64,000 nucleotides of DNA from Enterobacter soli ATCC BAA-2102. GTDB lineage: Bacteria; Pseudomonadota; Gammaproteobacteria; Enterobacterales; Enterobacteriaceae. The notes beneath the pieces are model-generated. The model was not told where the DNA came from, ran no database searches, and worked only from the letters and a program-made list of their open reading frames with translations. The DNA is taken from the NCBI RefSeq assembly GCF_001654845.1, contig NZ_LXES01000051.1, positions 62,001 through 126,000 of the forward strand, written 5' to 3'. Below, in pieces: positions 1 through 7,915 of the stretch. The translations under genes and the position numbers were made by a program. Within the stretch, counting starts at the first letter, position 1, and each line of letters opens with the position of its first letter.

Positions 1-1104
1 GGCTTGTTCAGCGAAGCCGACCTCAACCATGAGCTGAAAAAACAGCAGCGTATTACCCCGCATATCATCAGCCAGATTGAAGAGTTCGCTCAGACGCGCA
101 AAGGGGTGATGATCTTTGCCGCCACCGTTGAGCACGCCCGGGAGATAACAGGCCTACTTCCTCCCGGGGACGTTGCGCTCATTACCGGCGAAACCCCAGG
201 CCCCGAGCGTGACGCGTTGATTAACGCGTTCAAGGAACAGCAGTTCCGTTATCTGGTTAACGTTTCGGTGTTAACCACCGGGTTTGATGCGCCGCACGTC
301 GATCTGATTGCCATTTTACGCCCCACCGAATCCGTCAGCCTGTATCAGCAGATTGTCGGGCGCGGCCTGCGCCTGGCACCGGGTAAAACCGATTGCCTGA
401 TTCTGGACTACGCCGGAAACCCGCACGATCTTTATTCCCCGGAAGTGGGTACCCCGAAAGGGAAAAGTGACAACGTGCCGGTTCAGGTCTTTTGCCCGGC
501 CTGTGGTTTCGCCAATACGTTCTGGGGCAAAACCACCGCCGACGGCACGTTGATTGAACATTTCGGCCGCCGCTGCCAGGGCTGGTTTGAGGATGACGAA
601 GGCCACCGTGAACAGTGCGATTTTCGTTTCCGCTTTAAAAACTGCCCACAATGTCATGCCGAAAACGACATTGCCGCCCGACGCTGCCGGGAATGTGACA
701 CGATTCTGGTCGACCCGGACGATATGCTGAAGGCCGCGCTGAAGCTAAAAGATGCGCTGGTGCTGCGCTGTTCCGGTATGGCGTTCCAACCGGGTGCAGA
801 TGAAAAAGGCGAGTGGCTGAAAATTACCTATTACGACGAAGATGGGGCCGATGTCAGCGAGCGATTCAGGGTACACACGCCAGCCCAGAAAACGGCCTTT
901 GAACAACTTTTCATCCGTCCGCATACCCGCACGCCGGGAGTGCCATTGCGCTGGATAACGGTGGCCGATATCGTGCACCAGCAGGTGCTGTTGCGCCATC
1001 CAGATTTTGTCGTCGCCCGCAAGAAAGGCCAGTTCTGGCAGGTGCGTGAAAAGGTCTTTGATTATGAAGGACGCTTTCGCCGGGCGAATGAATTGCGCGG
1101 ATAA
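1..1104 (+). CDS. radD: RadD (YejH) ATP-dependent helicase-like DNA repair protein, 3' part
   Basis: The gene is cut by the left window edge. The reading frame is open from base 1 and 367 residues are visible of a family length near 586, so the start and the Walker A/B half are missing. The visible part is the second RecA-like domain of a superfamily 2 helicase: a motif V-like TTGFDAPHVD and motif VI QIVGRGLR lie near residues 92-124. After it come cysteine pairs typical of a zinc-binding segment (CPAC, a later Cys pair, then CPQC and CREC). In E. coli RadD acts in recombination and radiation resistance together with SSB. It lies directly upstream of rplY, as in E. coli. Assignment rests on similarity to known RadD and on synteny. 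Confidence 0.95.
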   Translation, partial: GLFSEADLNHELKKQQRITPHIISQIEEFAQTRKGVMIFAATVEHAREITGLLPPGDVALITGETPGPERDALINAFKEQQFRYLVNVSVLTTGFDAPHVDLIAILRPTESVSLYQQIVGRGLRLAPGKTDCLILDYAGNPHDLYSPEVGTPKGKSDNVPVQVFCPACGFANTFWGKTTADGTLIEHFGRRCQGWFEDDEGHREQCDFRFRFKNCPQCHAENDIAARRCRECDTILVDPDDMLKAALKLKDALVLRCSGMAFQPGADEKGEWLKITYYDEDGADVSERFRVHTPAQKTAFEQLFIRPHTRTPGVPLRWITVADIVHQQVLLRHPDFVVARKKGQFWQVREKVFDYEGRFRRANELRG

Positions 1105-1116
1105 CCGGACTTTTCA

Positions 1117-1145
1117 TTGATGTGAATGGCATTTGAGTATAAAAT
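1117..1145 (+). promoter_or_regulatory. Probable rplY promoter
   Basis: TTGATG at 1117-1122 and TAAAAT at 1140-1145 are separated by 17 bases just after the radD stop. The predicted start near 1152 leaves a leader of about 75-80 bases before rplY. L25 synthesis in E. coli is known to be autogenously controlled through this leader; I did not fold it, so a conserved structure here is an inference. Confidence 0.6.
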
Positions 1146-1229
1146 GCCGCCCGCTTCACATCCGTGAGGCAGAACACTCACCTGCTGCTGGGTCGCCTGT
1201 AGTAGGGTTTTAAATACAGAGAGAAATCT

Positions 1230-1514
1230 ATGTTCACTATCGAAGCAGAAGTACGTAACGTGCAGGGTAAGGGTGCGAGCCGCCGCCTGCGTAACGCTAA
1301 CAAGTTCCCGGCTATCGTTTACGGTGGCGAAGCTGCTCCAGTTGCAATCGAACTGGATCACGACAAAGTGTGGAACATCCAGACTAAAGCTGAATTCTAC
1401 AGCGAAGTTCTGACCATCGTTGTTGGCGGTAAAGAAGAAAAAGTGAAAGTTCAGGCTGTTCAGCGTCACCCGTTCAAGCCAAAACTGTCTCACATCGACT
1501 TCGTTCGCGCGTAA
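1230..1514 (+). CDS. rplY: 50S ribosomal protein L25
   Basis: This 94-residue protein is the short, single-domain form of L25 found in enteric bacteria, without the C-terminal CTC extension of other phyla. It binds loop E of 5S rRNA in the large subunit. The whole chain, from MFTIEAEVRN to the end SHIDFVRA, matches E. coli L25 closely, and the length equals the E. coli protein. The ATG follows a purine-rich AGAGAGAAA. The gene has its own promoter upstream and a strong terminator downstream, so it is monocistronic. Confidence 0.98.
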   Translation: MFTIEAEVRNVQGKGASRRLRNANKFPAIVYGGEAAPVAIELDHDKVWNIQTKAEFYSEVLTIVVGGKEEKVKVQAVQRHPFKPKLSHIDFVRA

Positions 1515-1530
1515 TCGCAAACTTGTCGAA

Positions 1531-1559
1531 AAAAAACCCCGCTTCTGCGGGGTTTTTTT
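1531..1559 (+). terminator. Intrinsic terminator after rplY
   Basis: The stem CCCCGC/GCGGGG (1537-1542 and 1547-1552) has a TTCT loop. An A-run precedes it and a run of seven T follows, so it may also work for the convergent yejK transcript. Confidence 0.93.
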
Positions 1560-1566
1560 ATGGCTG

Positions 1567-2574
1567 CTATTTACCGCCAGAGGTGCGGCGTTGCAGCTGA
1601 TCGCGCAGGTTAGGTGGCGTCCCTTTGATGGTCAGGGTGTCGGTCGCCGGATCCCAGAAAATGCGTTCGCCAAGCAGCATGGCATCAAAGTTAACCGTTA
1701 AGCCACCGCCGCTACCGGCGAATTTGGTTAACTGTCGCAGCGTACTGCGGTCTGCCGGGAAGCTCTCTTCCAGCTCATAACCTTTATCTGCCGTAAATTC
1801 CTGGAAGCTCACTTCACTCACGCCCGCCAGCTCTTTGGAAAGCGACTCCAGCTCAATCTCTTCGCCCGCCTGCAACTGTTCGTTGCAGTAACTGTAAACC
1901 TGCTGACGCACGTTCTGACGTTCTGATTTATCAAGCTGAGCTTCAGCGGTGAAATCATCCACTGCCTGCAACAGACCTTTGTTCTGTGCTTTGGCATTCA
2001 GGCCTTCGCTGGCGCCCAGGAAGTCCATAAAGAAATCCGCCACCTTACGGCCGACACGTCCTTTCAGGAAGGTCAGATAGCGGGTGGATTCCGGGTTGGT
2101 TTCCCATTCGGTCAGATCGATGCGCGCGACGATATCGGCATGGTTAATGTCCAGATAGTGCGTAGAGCTGATATCCAACTGCTCATTGACGCGCATACTG
2201 CTTAAATTGTTCAGCACGGTCACCAGCAGATACTCAACCGCCAGATAGCGGTACTGGCAGAACAGAACGATGCCGCCATCAGCGAACGGGTATTTCGCCA
2301 GCTCATCACGCAGACGCCCGGTAGCCGCCCGGCTGAATGCCAGAAAATCTTCTTCGCCCTGGCGTTGCAGGCGCAGGCTATCCGCCAGTTCGCTCTCTTC
2401 GCTGAACAGGCCATAGGCTTTATTTTTAGCGCTATAAACGCGATGCAATTCCGCCATCATTTCAACAACGGTAGGCGTTGGTTCAAGTAACGAATCGCGC
2501 AGCACCACTTCAAGGGTTTGCTCATCACGCTTGATAAGCTGGTGCAAGGCAATCTGGTTGATATCCAGACTCAT
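1567..2574 (-). CDS. yejK: Nucleoid-associated protein YejK (NdpA)
   Basis: The 335-residue protein starts MSLDINQIALHQLIKRDEQ, as in E. coli YejK/NdpA, and has the family's full length. NdpA was identified as a protein of the bacterial nucleoid; its precise biochemical role is not settled. The ATG at 2574 is preceded by AGGAG. It is transcribed divergently from yejL and converges on rplY with a shared terminator. I see no disruption. Confidence 0.96.
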   Translation of the reverse strand: MSLDINQIALHQLIKRDEQTLEVVLRDSLLEPTPTVVEMMAELHRVYSAKNKAYGLFSEESELADSLRLQRQGEEDFLAFSRAATGRLRDELAKYPFADGGIVLFCQYRYLAVEYLLVTVLNNLSSMRVNEQLDISSTHYLDINHADIVARIDLTEWETNPESTRYLTFLKGRVGRKVADFFMDFLGASEGLNAKAQNKGLLQAVDDFTAEAQLDKSERQNVRQQVYSYCNEQLQAGEEIELESLSKELAGVSEVSFQEFTADKGYELEESFPADRSTLRQLTKFAGSGGGLTVNFDAMLLGERIFWDPATDTLTIKGTPPNLRDQLQRRTSGGK

Positions 2575-2706
2575 GATAAACTCTCCTTTTAGACCGGGCG
2601 GTATTCAACCACCACCAACGCATGTGTGCAACAAGAGAAAAAAGGGGAAAAAAAGCTGCTCCTACGGTAATATGTTGCCCTTTCATCAACAAACTGATTT
2701 TGATTT

Positions 2707-2934
2707 ATGCCACAACATTCCCGCTACAGTGATGAACACGTTGAACAACTGCTCAGTGAGCTGGTCAACGTACTGGAAAAACATAAAACGCCGACCGATC
2801 TTTCCCTGATGGTGTTGGGAAATATGGTTACCAACCTTATCAATACCAGCGTTGCTCCGGCTCAGCGTCAGGCGATCGCCAAATCTTTCGCCCAGGCTTT
2901 GCAGTCTTCCGTTAGCGACGACCAGGCCCATTAA
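2707..2934 (+). CDS. yejL: YejL, small conserved protein (UPF0352 family)
   Basis: This 75-residue acidic, mostly helical protein matches E. coli YejL over its length (MPQHSRYSDEHVEQLLSEL onward). The family has no established function. It ends 19 bases before yejM, so the two are probably co-transcribed. I see no signal peptide or membrane segment. The 132 bases between yejK and yejL hold their divergent promoters; a TAATAT near 2669-2674 is the only -10-like candidate I noted for yejL and is weak evidence. Confidence 0.93.
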   Translation: MPQHSRYSDEHVEQLLSELVNVLEKHKTPTDLSLMVLGNMVTNLINTSVAPAQRQAIAKSFAQALQSSVSDDQAH

Positions 2935-2953
2935 GGGAAACGAACAACAGTTT

Positions 2954-4714
2954 ATGGTGACGAATCGTCAGCGCTACCGTGAAAAAGTCTCCCAGATGGT
3001 TAGCTGGGGGCACTGGTTTGCCCTGTTCAACATTCTGTTGGCCATGGTACTTGGCTGCCGTTATCTGTTTGTGGCGGACTGGCCAACCACGCTGACCGGG
3101 CGTATCTACTCCTGGATGAGCGTTGTCGGCCACTTTAGTTTTCTGGTTTTCGCCACCTATCTGCTGATTCTGTTCCCCCTGACGTTTATCGTCATGTCGC
3201 AGCGCCTGATGCGGTTCTTATCCGCCATCCTTGCGACGGCGGGCATGACGTTATTGCTTATCGACAGCGAAGTCTTTACCCGTTTCCACCTCCATCTCAA
3301 CCCTATCGTCTGGGAACTGGTGATTAACCCGGACCAGAACGAAACCGCGCGTGACTGGCAGCTGATGTTTATCAGCGTGCCGGTGATCCTGCTGATTGAG
3401 ATGTTGTTCGCCACCTGGAGCTGGCAAAAGCTCCGCAGCCTGACGCGCCGCCGCCATTACGCGAAGCCCGTTGCGGCGCTCTTTTTTGTCTCATTTATTG
3501 GTTCGCACATCATGTATATCTGGGCCGATGCGAACTTCTATCGCCCTATTACCATGCAGCGCGCTAACCTGCCGCTCTCTTATCCAATGACGGCACGTCG
3601 TTTTCTTGAAAAACACGGTCTGCTGGATGCGCAGGAGTATCAGCGTCGTCTGGTTGAGCAAGGTAACCCGGAAGCGGTCACCGTTCAGTATCCGCTGAGC
3701 GATCTGCGTTACCGGGATATGGGCCGTGGCCAAAACGTACTGCTGATTACCGTTGATGGTCTGAACTACTCGCGCTACGAGAAGCAGATGCCTGCGCTCG
3801 CAGAGTTCGCTGATAAGAACGTGACGTTCACGCAGCATATGAGTTCCGGCAACTCAACCGATGCCGGTATTTTTGGCCTGTTCTACGGCATTTCGGCCGG
3901 TTACATGGATGGCGTGCTTTCAGCGCGCGTTCCTGCGGCACTGATTACCGGGCTTAACCAGCAGGGTTACCAGTTGGGGCTGTTCTCTTCGGATGGCTTT
4001 AACAGCTCACTGTATCGCCAGGCGCTGTTGTCTGATTTCTCATTGCCTGCCGCGCAGAGCCAGTCTGATGAACAGACCGCTAATCAGTGGGTGAACTGGC
4101 TTCAGCGTTATGCGCAGGAAGATAACCGCTGGTTCTCGTGGGTTGCGTTTAACGGCACCACACTTGATGACAGCAACCAGAAAGGCTTTGCTCGCCGTTA
4201 TAGCCGCGCAGCGGGTGACGTTGATGCACAAATTGGCCGGGTGCTGGACGCACTGCGTGAATCCGGCAAGCTGGAAAACACCGTGGTCATTATTACTGCC
4301 GGCCACGGCATCCCGCTGGGTGATGAGTCGAAAAGCATGGTCTGGTCGCGCCCTAACCTGCATGTTCCGCTGGTTATCCACTGGCCGGGAACGCCGGCAC
4401 AGCGCATCAATATGCTTACCGATCATAAAGACGTGATGACCACGCTGATGCAACGTCTGCTGCACGTAAGCACCCCGGCGAATGAGTACTCGCAAGGACA
4501 GGATCTGTTCAGCGCCACTCGCCGCCACAACTGGGTGACCGCTGCCGGAAATAATACGCTGGTGGTGACCACACCAGAGCTGACGCTGGTGCTGAACAGT
4601 AACGGCAATTACCAGACGTATAATCTGCAAGGTGAAAAATTGCATGACCAGAAACCGCAGCTTAGCCTGCTTCTGCAAGTGCTGACGGATGAGAAGCGGT
4701 TCATCGCTAACTGA
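2954..4714 (+). CDS. yejM: YejM/PbgA/LapC inner-membrane regulator of LPS synthesis
   Basis: I chose ATG 2954 (MVTNRQRYREKVSQ), which gives 586 residues, the E. coli length; an upstream in-frame extension overlaps yejL and is not needed. Five hydrophobic segments fill about residues 20-190. A periplasmic domain of the sulfatase/alkaline phosphatase fold follows from about residue 245, starting at NVLLITVDGLNYSR. In E. coli the protein binds lipid A and the LPS assembly factor LapB and so modulates FtsH-mediated turnover of LpxC, and it is essential through its membrane part. The periplasmic domain in E. coli lacks the normal sulfatase metal site. It follows yejL in one probable operon. Confidence 0.97.
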   Translation: MVTNRQRYREKVSQMVSWGHWFALFNILLAMVLGCRYLFVADWPTTLTGRIYSWMSVVGHFSFLVFATYLLILFPLTFIVMSQRLMRFLSAILATAGMTLLLIDSEVFTRFHLHLNPIVWELVINPDQNETARDWQLMFISVPVILLIEMLFATWSWQKLRSLTRRRHYAKPVAALFFVSFIGSHIMYIWADANFYRPITMQRANLPLSYPMTARRFLEKHGLLDAQEYQRRLVEQGNPEAVTVQYPLSDLRYRDMGRGQNVLLITVDGLNYSRYEKQMPALAEFADKNVTFTQHMSSGNSTDAGIFGLFYGISAGYMDGVLSARVPAALITGLNQQGYQLGLFSSDGFNSSLYRQALLSDFSLPAAQSQSDEQTANQWVNWLQRYAQEDNRWFSWVAFNGTTLDDSNQKGFARRYSRAAGDVDAQIGRVLDALRESGKLENTVVIITAGHGIPLGDESKSMVWSRPNLHVPLVIHWPGTPAQRINMLTDHKDVMTTLMQRLLHVSTPANEYSQGQDLFSATRRHNWVTAAGNNTLVVTTPELTLVLNSNGNYQTYNLQGEKLHDQKPQLSLLLQVLTDEKRFIAN

Positions 4715-4745
4715 TTAATTATAAACCAGTTAGCGCCTGACTCCC

Positions 4746-4773
4746 TTGCATTCAAAAAGGAATCGAGTAGTAT
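4746..4773 (+). promoter_or_regulatory. Probable proL promoter
   Basis: TTGCAT (4746-4751) and TAGTAT (4768-4773), 16 bases apart, precede the tRNA. A GC-rich stretch follows just before the mature 5' end, the discriminator type usual for stringently controlled stable-RNA promoters. Confidence 0.5.
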
Positions 4774-4786
4774 TCTTTTTACGCGT

Positions 4787-4863
4787 CGGCACGTAGCGCA
4801 GCCTGGTAGCGCACCGTCATGGGGTGTCGGGGGTCGGAGGTTCAAATCCTCTCGTGCCGACCA
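4787..4863 (+). tRNA. proL: tRNA-Pro, anticodon GGG
   Basis: The 77-base gene has the acceptor stem CGGCACG/CGTGCCG, a D arm with AGCGCAGCCTGGTAGCGC, an anticodon loop ATGGGGT (anticodon GGG, reading CCC and CCU), a T arm GGAGGTTCAAATCCTC and an encoded CCA. It matches E. coli proL nearly base for base and sits after yejM as in E. coli. The flanks hold no integrase and no second copy of the 3' end, so there is no sign of an integrated element. Confidence 0.98.
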
Positions 4864-4876
4864 AAAACATCCTGAA

Positions 4877-4904
4877 AACCAGCCTTATGGCTGGTTTTTT
4901 TATT
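4877..4904 (+). terminator. Intrinsic terminator after proL
   Basis: AACCAGCC/GGCTGGTT forms an eight-pair stem with a TTAT loop, followed by a T-run. Confidence 0.9.
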
Positions 4905-4965
4905 GCACGTCATCCATCAGTTTTCAGAGCGTCAGCAGACAGATACCCGCCCGATATCACGGCAT

Positions 4966-4993
4966 AAAAAAAGCCAACCCGCAGGCTGGCTTT
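4966..4993 (-). terminator. Terminator of the small membrane protein gene
   Basis: AAAGCCA and TGGCTTT form the base of a hairpin (4969-4993). Read on the minus strand it ends in a T-run (bases 4966-4972). It lies just downstream of the 86-residue membrane protein gene. Confidence 0.75.
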
Positions 4994-5011
4994 AGTATAG
5001 CGAATGGCGGC

Positions 5012-5272
5012 TTAATGCTTTTCGCGGTCACCCAGGAAATAGATCCCCAACGGGATGGCGAGCAGAACGGTAAACACCAGGCTGTAAACGCAGATCATCG
5101 CTGATTGCAGCACATACATGCTGGTCGTCCACTCGGAAAGTGGGATGTTATACTGCTCGATAACACCGACAATGGTTGCCCGTCCGACGCCTGCGGCAGC
5201 AATCATAAACACAACGAGCAGTGCCAGTAAAAATTTCCGGCCTTCAGGTGTTTTCAGTTTTGCGCGAACCAT
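5012..5272 (-). CDS. Small inner-membrane protein, probably DUF2534 family
   Basis: The ATG at 5272 gives 86 residues and is preceded by AAAGGAAAGAG at good spacing; a start 10 codons upstream is possible but has no comparable site. Two hydrophobic stretches, about residues 11-33 and 51-80, predict a two-pass membrane protein with a short charged end (GDREKH). The sequence resembles small enterobacterial proteins I recall under the name DUF2534, but that family label is from memory. Function is unknown. It has its own terminator and no operon partner. In E. coli K-12 the interval between proL and eco is occupied by the narP, ccm and nap genes; here this gene is the only one. Confidence 0.75.
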   Translation of the reverse strand: MVRAKLKTPEGRKFLLALLVVFMIAAAGVGRATIVGVIEQYNIPLSEWTTSMYVLQSAMICVYSLVFTVLLAIPLGIYFLGDREKH

Positions 5273-5441
5273 GTCTCTCTTTCCTTTACAGATGAACAAC
5301 ATTATTTAGCCGTAACACTAACACGATCTCCCGCCAGACTCCATTCCAGAATTAACAACCACCAAAACTCCTAAAATGCAGTTTATTACACTAAAACTAT
5401 TGAAAATGCAAGTAAATACATCCAACCATTCACCATCGTTA

Positions 5442-5450
5442 TGCTAATCT
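5442..5450 (+). promoter_or_regulatory. Possible extended -10 element for eco
   Basis: TGCTAATCT carries the TG-N-TAATCT form of an extended -10, 33 bases before the likely eco start. No good -35 hexamer lies at the usual distance. The rest of 5273-5441 is AT-rich and I recognise nothing else in it. Confidence 0.35.
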
Positions 5451-5482
5451 GAACAGGATCGTTTTGACATAAAGGAATGACT

Positions 5483-5986
5483 GTGAAAAACGCACCTAAA
5501 TTTGCCATTGCCCTCCTCGCCGCAGCGTGCGTCAGCACCAGCGCTTTTGCCAGTGAAACCTCAAAAGAGCAGCCTCTGGAAAAAGTCGCGCCTTATCCGC
5601 AAGCGGAAAAAGGCATGAAGCGTCAGGTGATCCAATTACCGGTTCAGCAGGATGAAGCGAACTTCAAAGTGGAACTGTTGATTGGGCAAACGCTGGAAGT
5701 GGACTGCAACCAGCATCGCCTGGGCGGCCAGCTGGAAAGCAAAACTCTGGAAGGCTGGGGTTACGACTACTACGTCTTTGATAAAGTCACCTCTCCGGTA
5801 TCGACCATGATGGCCTGCCCGGACGGTAAAAAAGAGAAGAAATTTGTGACCGCGTATCTGGGTGATAACAGTCTGCTGCGCTACAACAGCAAGCTGCCGA
5901 TTGTGGTCTATACGCCTGAAAACATCGACGTGAAATATCGGGTGTGGAAGGCAGATGAAACTATCGGACAAGCGGTAGTACGTTAA
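5483..5986 (+). CDS. eco: Ecotin, periplasmic serine protease inhibitor
   Basis: I prefer GTG 5483 to ATG 5477: the AAGGA at 5472-5476 touches the ATG but is six bases from the GTG. This gives 167 residues with a Sec signal peptide ending near SAFA-SE. The mature part carries the ecotin core: PLEKVAPYPQAEKGMKRQVI, the reactive loop SPVSTMMACPDG with Met at P1 and the two cysteines of the conserved disulfide, and the end VKYRVWKADETIGQAVVR. Ecotin dimers inhibit trypsin-fold proteases such as neutrophil elastase and pancreatic enzymes. It converges with mqo on a shared terminator. Confidence 0.96.
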   Translation: MKNAPKFAIALLAAACVSTSAFASETSKEQPLEKVAPYPQAEKGMKRQVIQLPVQQDEANFKVELLIGQTLEVDCNQHRLGGQLESKTLEGWGYDYYVFDKVTSPVSTMMACPDGKKEKKFVTAYLGDNSLLRYNSKLPIVVYTPENIDVKYRVWKADETIGQAVVR

Positions 5987-5988
5987 TA

Positions 5989-6019
5989 AAAAGCCGGGTA
6001 ATGATTACCCGGCTTTTTT
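5989..6019. terminator. Bidirectional terminator between eco and mqo
   Basis: AAGCCGGGTA and TACCCGGCTT (5991-6015) form a long perfect stem with an A-run on one side and a T-run on the other, serving both convergent genes. Confidence 0.93.
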
Positions 6020-6023
6020 AGTT

Positions 6024-7673
6024 TTACAGCGCGATATCCGCGACCGGTTTGCTTTCCGCCTGAGGCTTCAGCTCGGCCTGTGGCGCCGCTTCAGCAGCCT
6101 GCGGCTTCACATATTGCAGTTGCAGAACATGGCTGGTGTATTCCAGCTCTTGCTCCGTTGCTGCTACGTTGCCGTTCAGCTTCGTACCGTAAGACGGGAT
6201 AATGGTTTTCAGTTTCGCCTGCCATTCCGGGCTGGCGACTTTATCTTTAAACACTTTTTCCATCAGGTGCAGCATGATTGGCGCAGCAGTAGACGCTCCC
6301 GGGGAAGCACCCAGCAGGGCAGCGATAGAGCCATCCTTATCGCTCACCACTTCAGTACCCAGACGCAGCACGCCGCCTTCTTTCGGATCTCGCTTGATGA
6401 TCTGAACGCGCTGACCCGCCTGCCACAAACGCCAGTCTTCTTTCTTCGCCTGCGGATAGTACTCTTTCAGCGCCGCGAAGCGATCGTCATCAGAGAGCAT
6501 GACCTGGCTAATCAGGTATTTCACCAGATCAAAGTTATCCAGACCCACATCAACCATCGGTTTGAAGTTGGATGTGGTGGTCGCACTCAGCAGATCGAAC
6601 AGAGAACCGTTTTTCAGGAATTTAGTCGAGAAGGTCGCGAATGGCCCGAACAGCACGACGCGTTTACCGTCAAGAATACGGGTATCGATGTGTGGAACGG
6701 ACATCGGCGGCGCCCCTACGGAAGCCTGACCGTACACTTTCGCCAGATGACGATTCACCACTTCCGGGTTATCCGACACCAGGAACTGACCACCTACCGG
6801 GAAGCCAGCGTAGTCGTCAGCTTCCGGAATGCCTGACTCCTGAAGCAGTTTCAGCGCTGCTCCGCCCGCACCGATAAAGACAAACTTCGCTTTAATCACA
6901 TGTTCAGCGTCGTTGTTTTTCAGATCGGCAACCGTCACGCTCCAGCTGTTATCCGCGTTGCGCTTGAAGCCGCGCACTTCAGTGCTCAGTTGCAGGTTGA
7001 AGTTCTCTTTTTTCTTCAGAGAGCCCACCAGCTGACGGGTAATTTCGCCGTAGTTGACGTCCGTACCGATTTCAGTGCGGGTTGCAGCTACTTTCTGGTT
7101 TGGATCACGACCTTCCATGACCAGCGGGGCCCACTCTTTAATCTGCGCGTGGTCTTCTGAGTACTTCATGCCGCGGAACAGCGTGCTCTGCTGTAAAGCC
7201 GCGTAACGCGCGCGCAGGAAGTTGACGTTCTGATCGCCCCACACAAAGCTCATGTGCGGCACGGTATTGATGAAGGAGTGCGGATCGTGCATCACGCCGC
7301 TGTTCACCTGGTGTGACCAGAACTGACGGGAGATCTGGAACGCTTCGTTGATCTCTACCGCCTTCTCGATACTAATGGAACCGTCCTTTTTCTGCGGCGT
7401 GTAGTTCAGTTCCATGAGTGCCGAGTGCCCGGTGCCGGCGTTGTTCCAGCCGTTAGAGCTCTCCTGAGCCACGCCATCAAGACGTTCGACCATGGTCATC
7501 GACCAGTCCGGCTGTAATTCTTGCAGATAGGTTCCCAGCGTGGCGCTCATGATGCCACCACCAATTAAAAGGACGTCCGTTTCCTGCTCTTTTGGCGCGG
7601 CGGCGTTAGCCACCATTGAGACAGCATTCAGTCCCATAGCCACAGAGAAGAGCATGGCAGTCATTTTTTTCAT
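6024..7673 (-). CDS. mqo: Malate:quinone oxidoreductase
   Basis: The 549-residue flavoprotein oxidises malate to oxaloacetate and reduces membrane quinones, acting in the TCA cycle alongside NAD-linked malate dehydrogenase. The FAD-binding motif VLLIGGGIMSATLG lies near residues 34-47, and GWNNAGTGHSALMELNY follows near 75-91; both match E. coli Mqo. The first 25 residues look like a Sec signal peptide (MKKMTAMLF..., then VANAAAPKEQ), which E. coli Mqo also has. The tail beyond about residue 525 is a low-complexity Pro/Gln/Lys stretch with repeated QAE/KPQAE units ending VADIAL. It is monocistronic. Confidence 0.97.
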   Translation of the reverse strand: MKKMTAMLFSVAMGLNAVSMVANAAAPKEQETDVLLIGGGIMSATLGTYLQELQPDWSMTMVERLDGVAQESSNGWNNAGTGHSALMELNYTPQKKDGSISIEKAVEINEAFQISRQFWSHQVNSGVMHDPHSFINTVPHMSFVWGDQNVNFLRARYAALQQSTLFRGMKYSEDHAQIKEWAPLVMEGRDPNQKVAATRTEIGTDVNYGEITRQLVGSLKKKENFNLQLSTEVRGFKRNADNSWSVTVADLKNNDAEHVIKAKFVFIGAGGAALKLLQESGIPEADDYAGFPVGGQFLVSDNPEVVNRHLAKVYGQASVGAPPMSVPHIDTRILDGKRVVLFGPFATFSTKFLKNGSLFDLLSATTTSNFKPMVDVGLDNFDLVKYLISQVMLSDDDRFAALKEYYPQAKKEDWRLWQAGQRVQIIKRDPKEGGVLRLGTEVVSDKDGSIAALLGASPGASTAAPIMLHLMEKVFKDKVASPEWQAKLKTIIPSYGTKLNGNVAATEQELEYTSHVLQLQYVKPQAAEAAPQAELKPQAESKPVADIAL

Positions 7674-7915
7674 AATTTATGCCTTAGAGTAAAAGTGCTT
7701 TATGCGTGGAAATTGCAGGTGAAAAAAGCTGCGGGGGGAACGGTAGCAACTTTTAAATATTGTTTAAAGGTTACGAAATTATTGTAATTGTGAAATTTAA
7801 TGATGGATTGTTTGTAGGGGATTGGGGGTTCGACTGGCAAAGCGCTGTTTTTCTGGCTACTATGCTGCACTTTGTGATCGCGCGCACGGAAGCCTGCCCT
7901 AACCTGCGAACTGTT

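Noticed and set aside
4787..4863. proL as an integration site for a phage or island
   Set aside because: No integrase gene and no duplicated tRNA 3' end were seen in the flanks; the next gene is a small backbone-like gene and then ecotin.
7760..7915. A 52-residue N-terminal extension of the SulP protein
   Set aside because: The extension is unlike SulP N termini and lies in AT-rich intergenic-looking sequence; the ATG at 7916 fits the family better.
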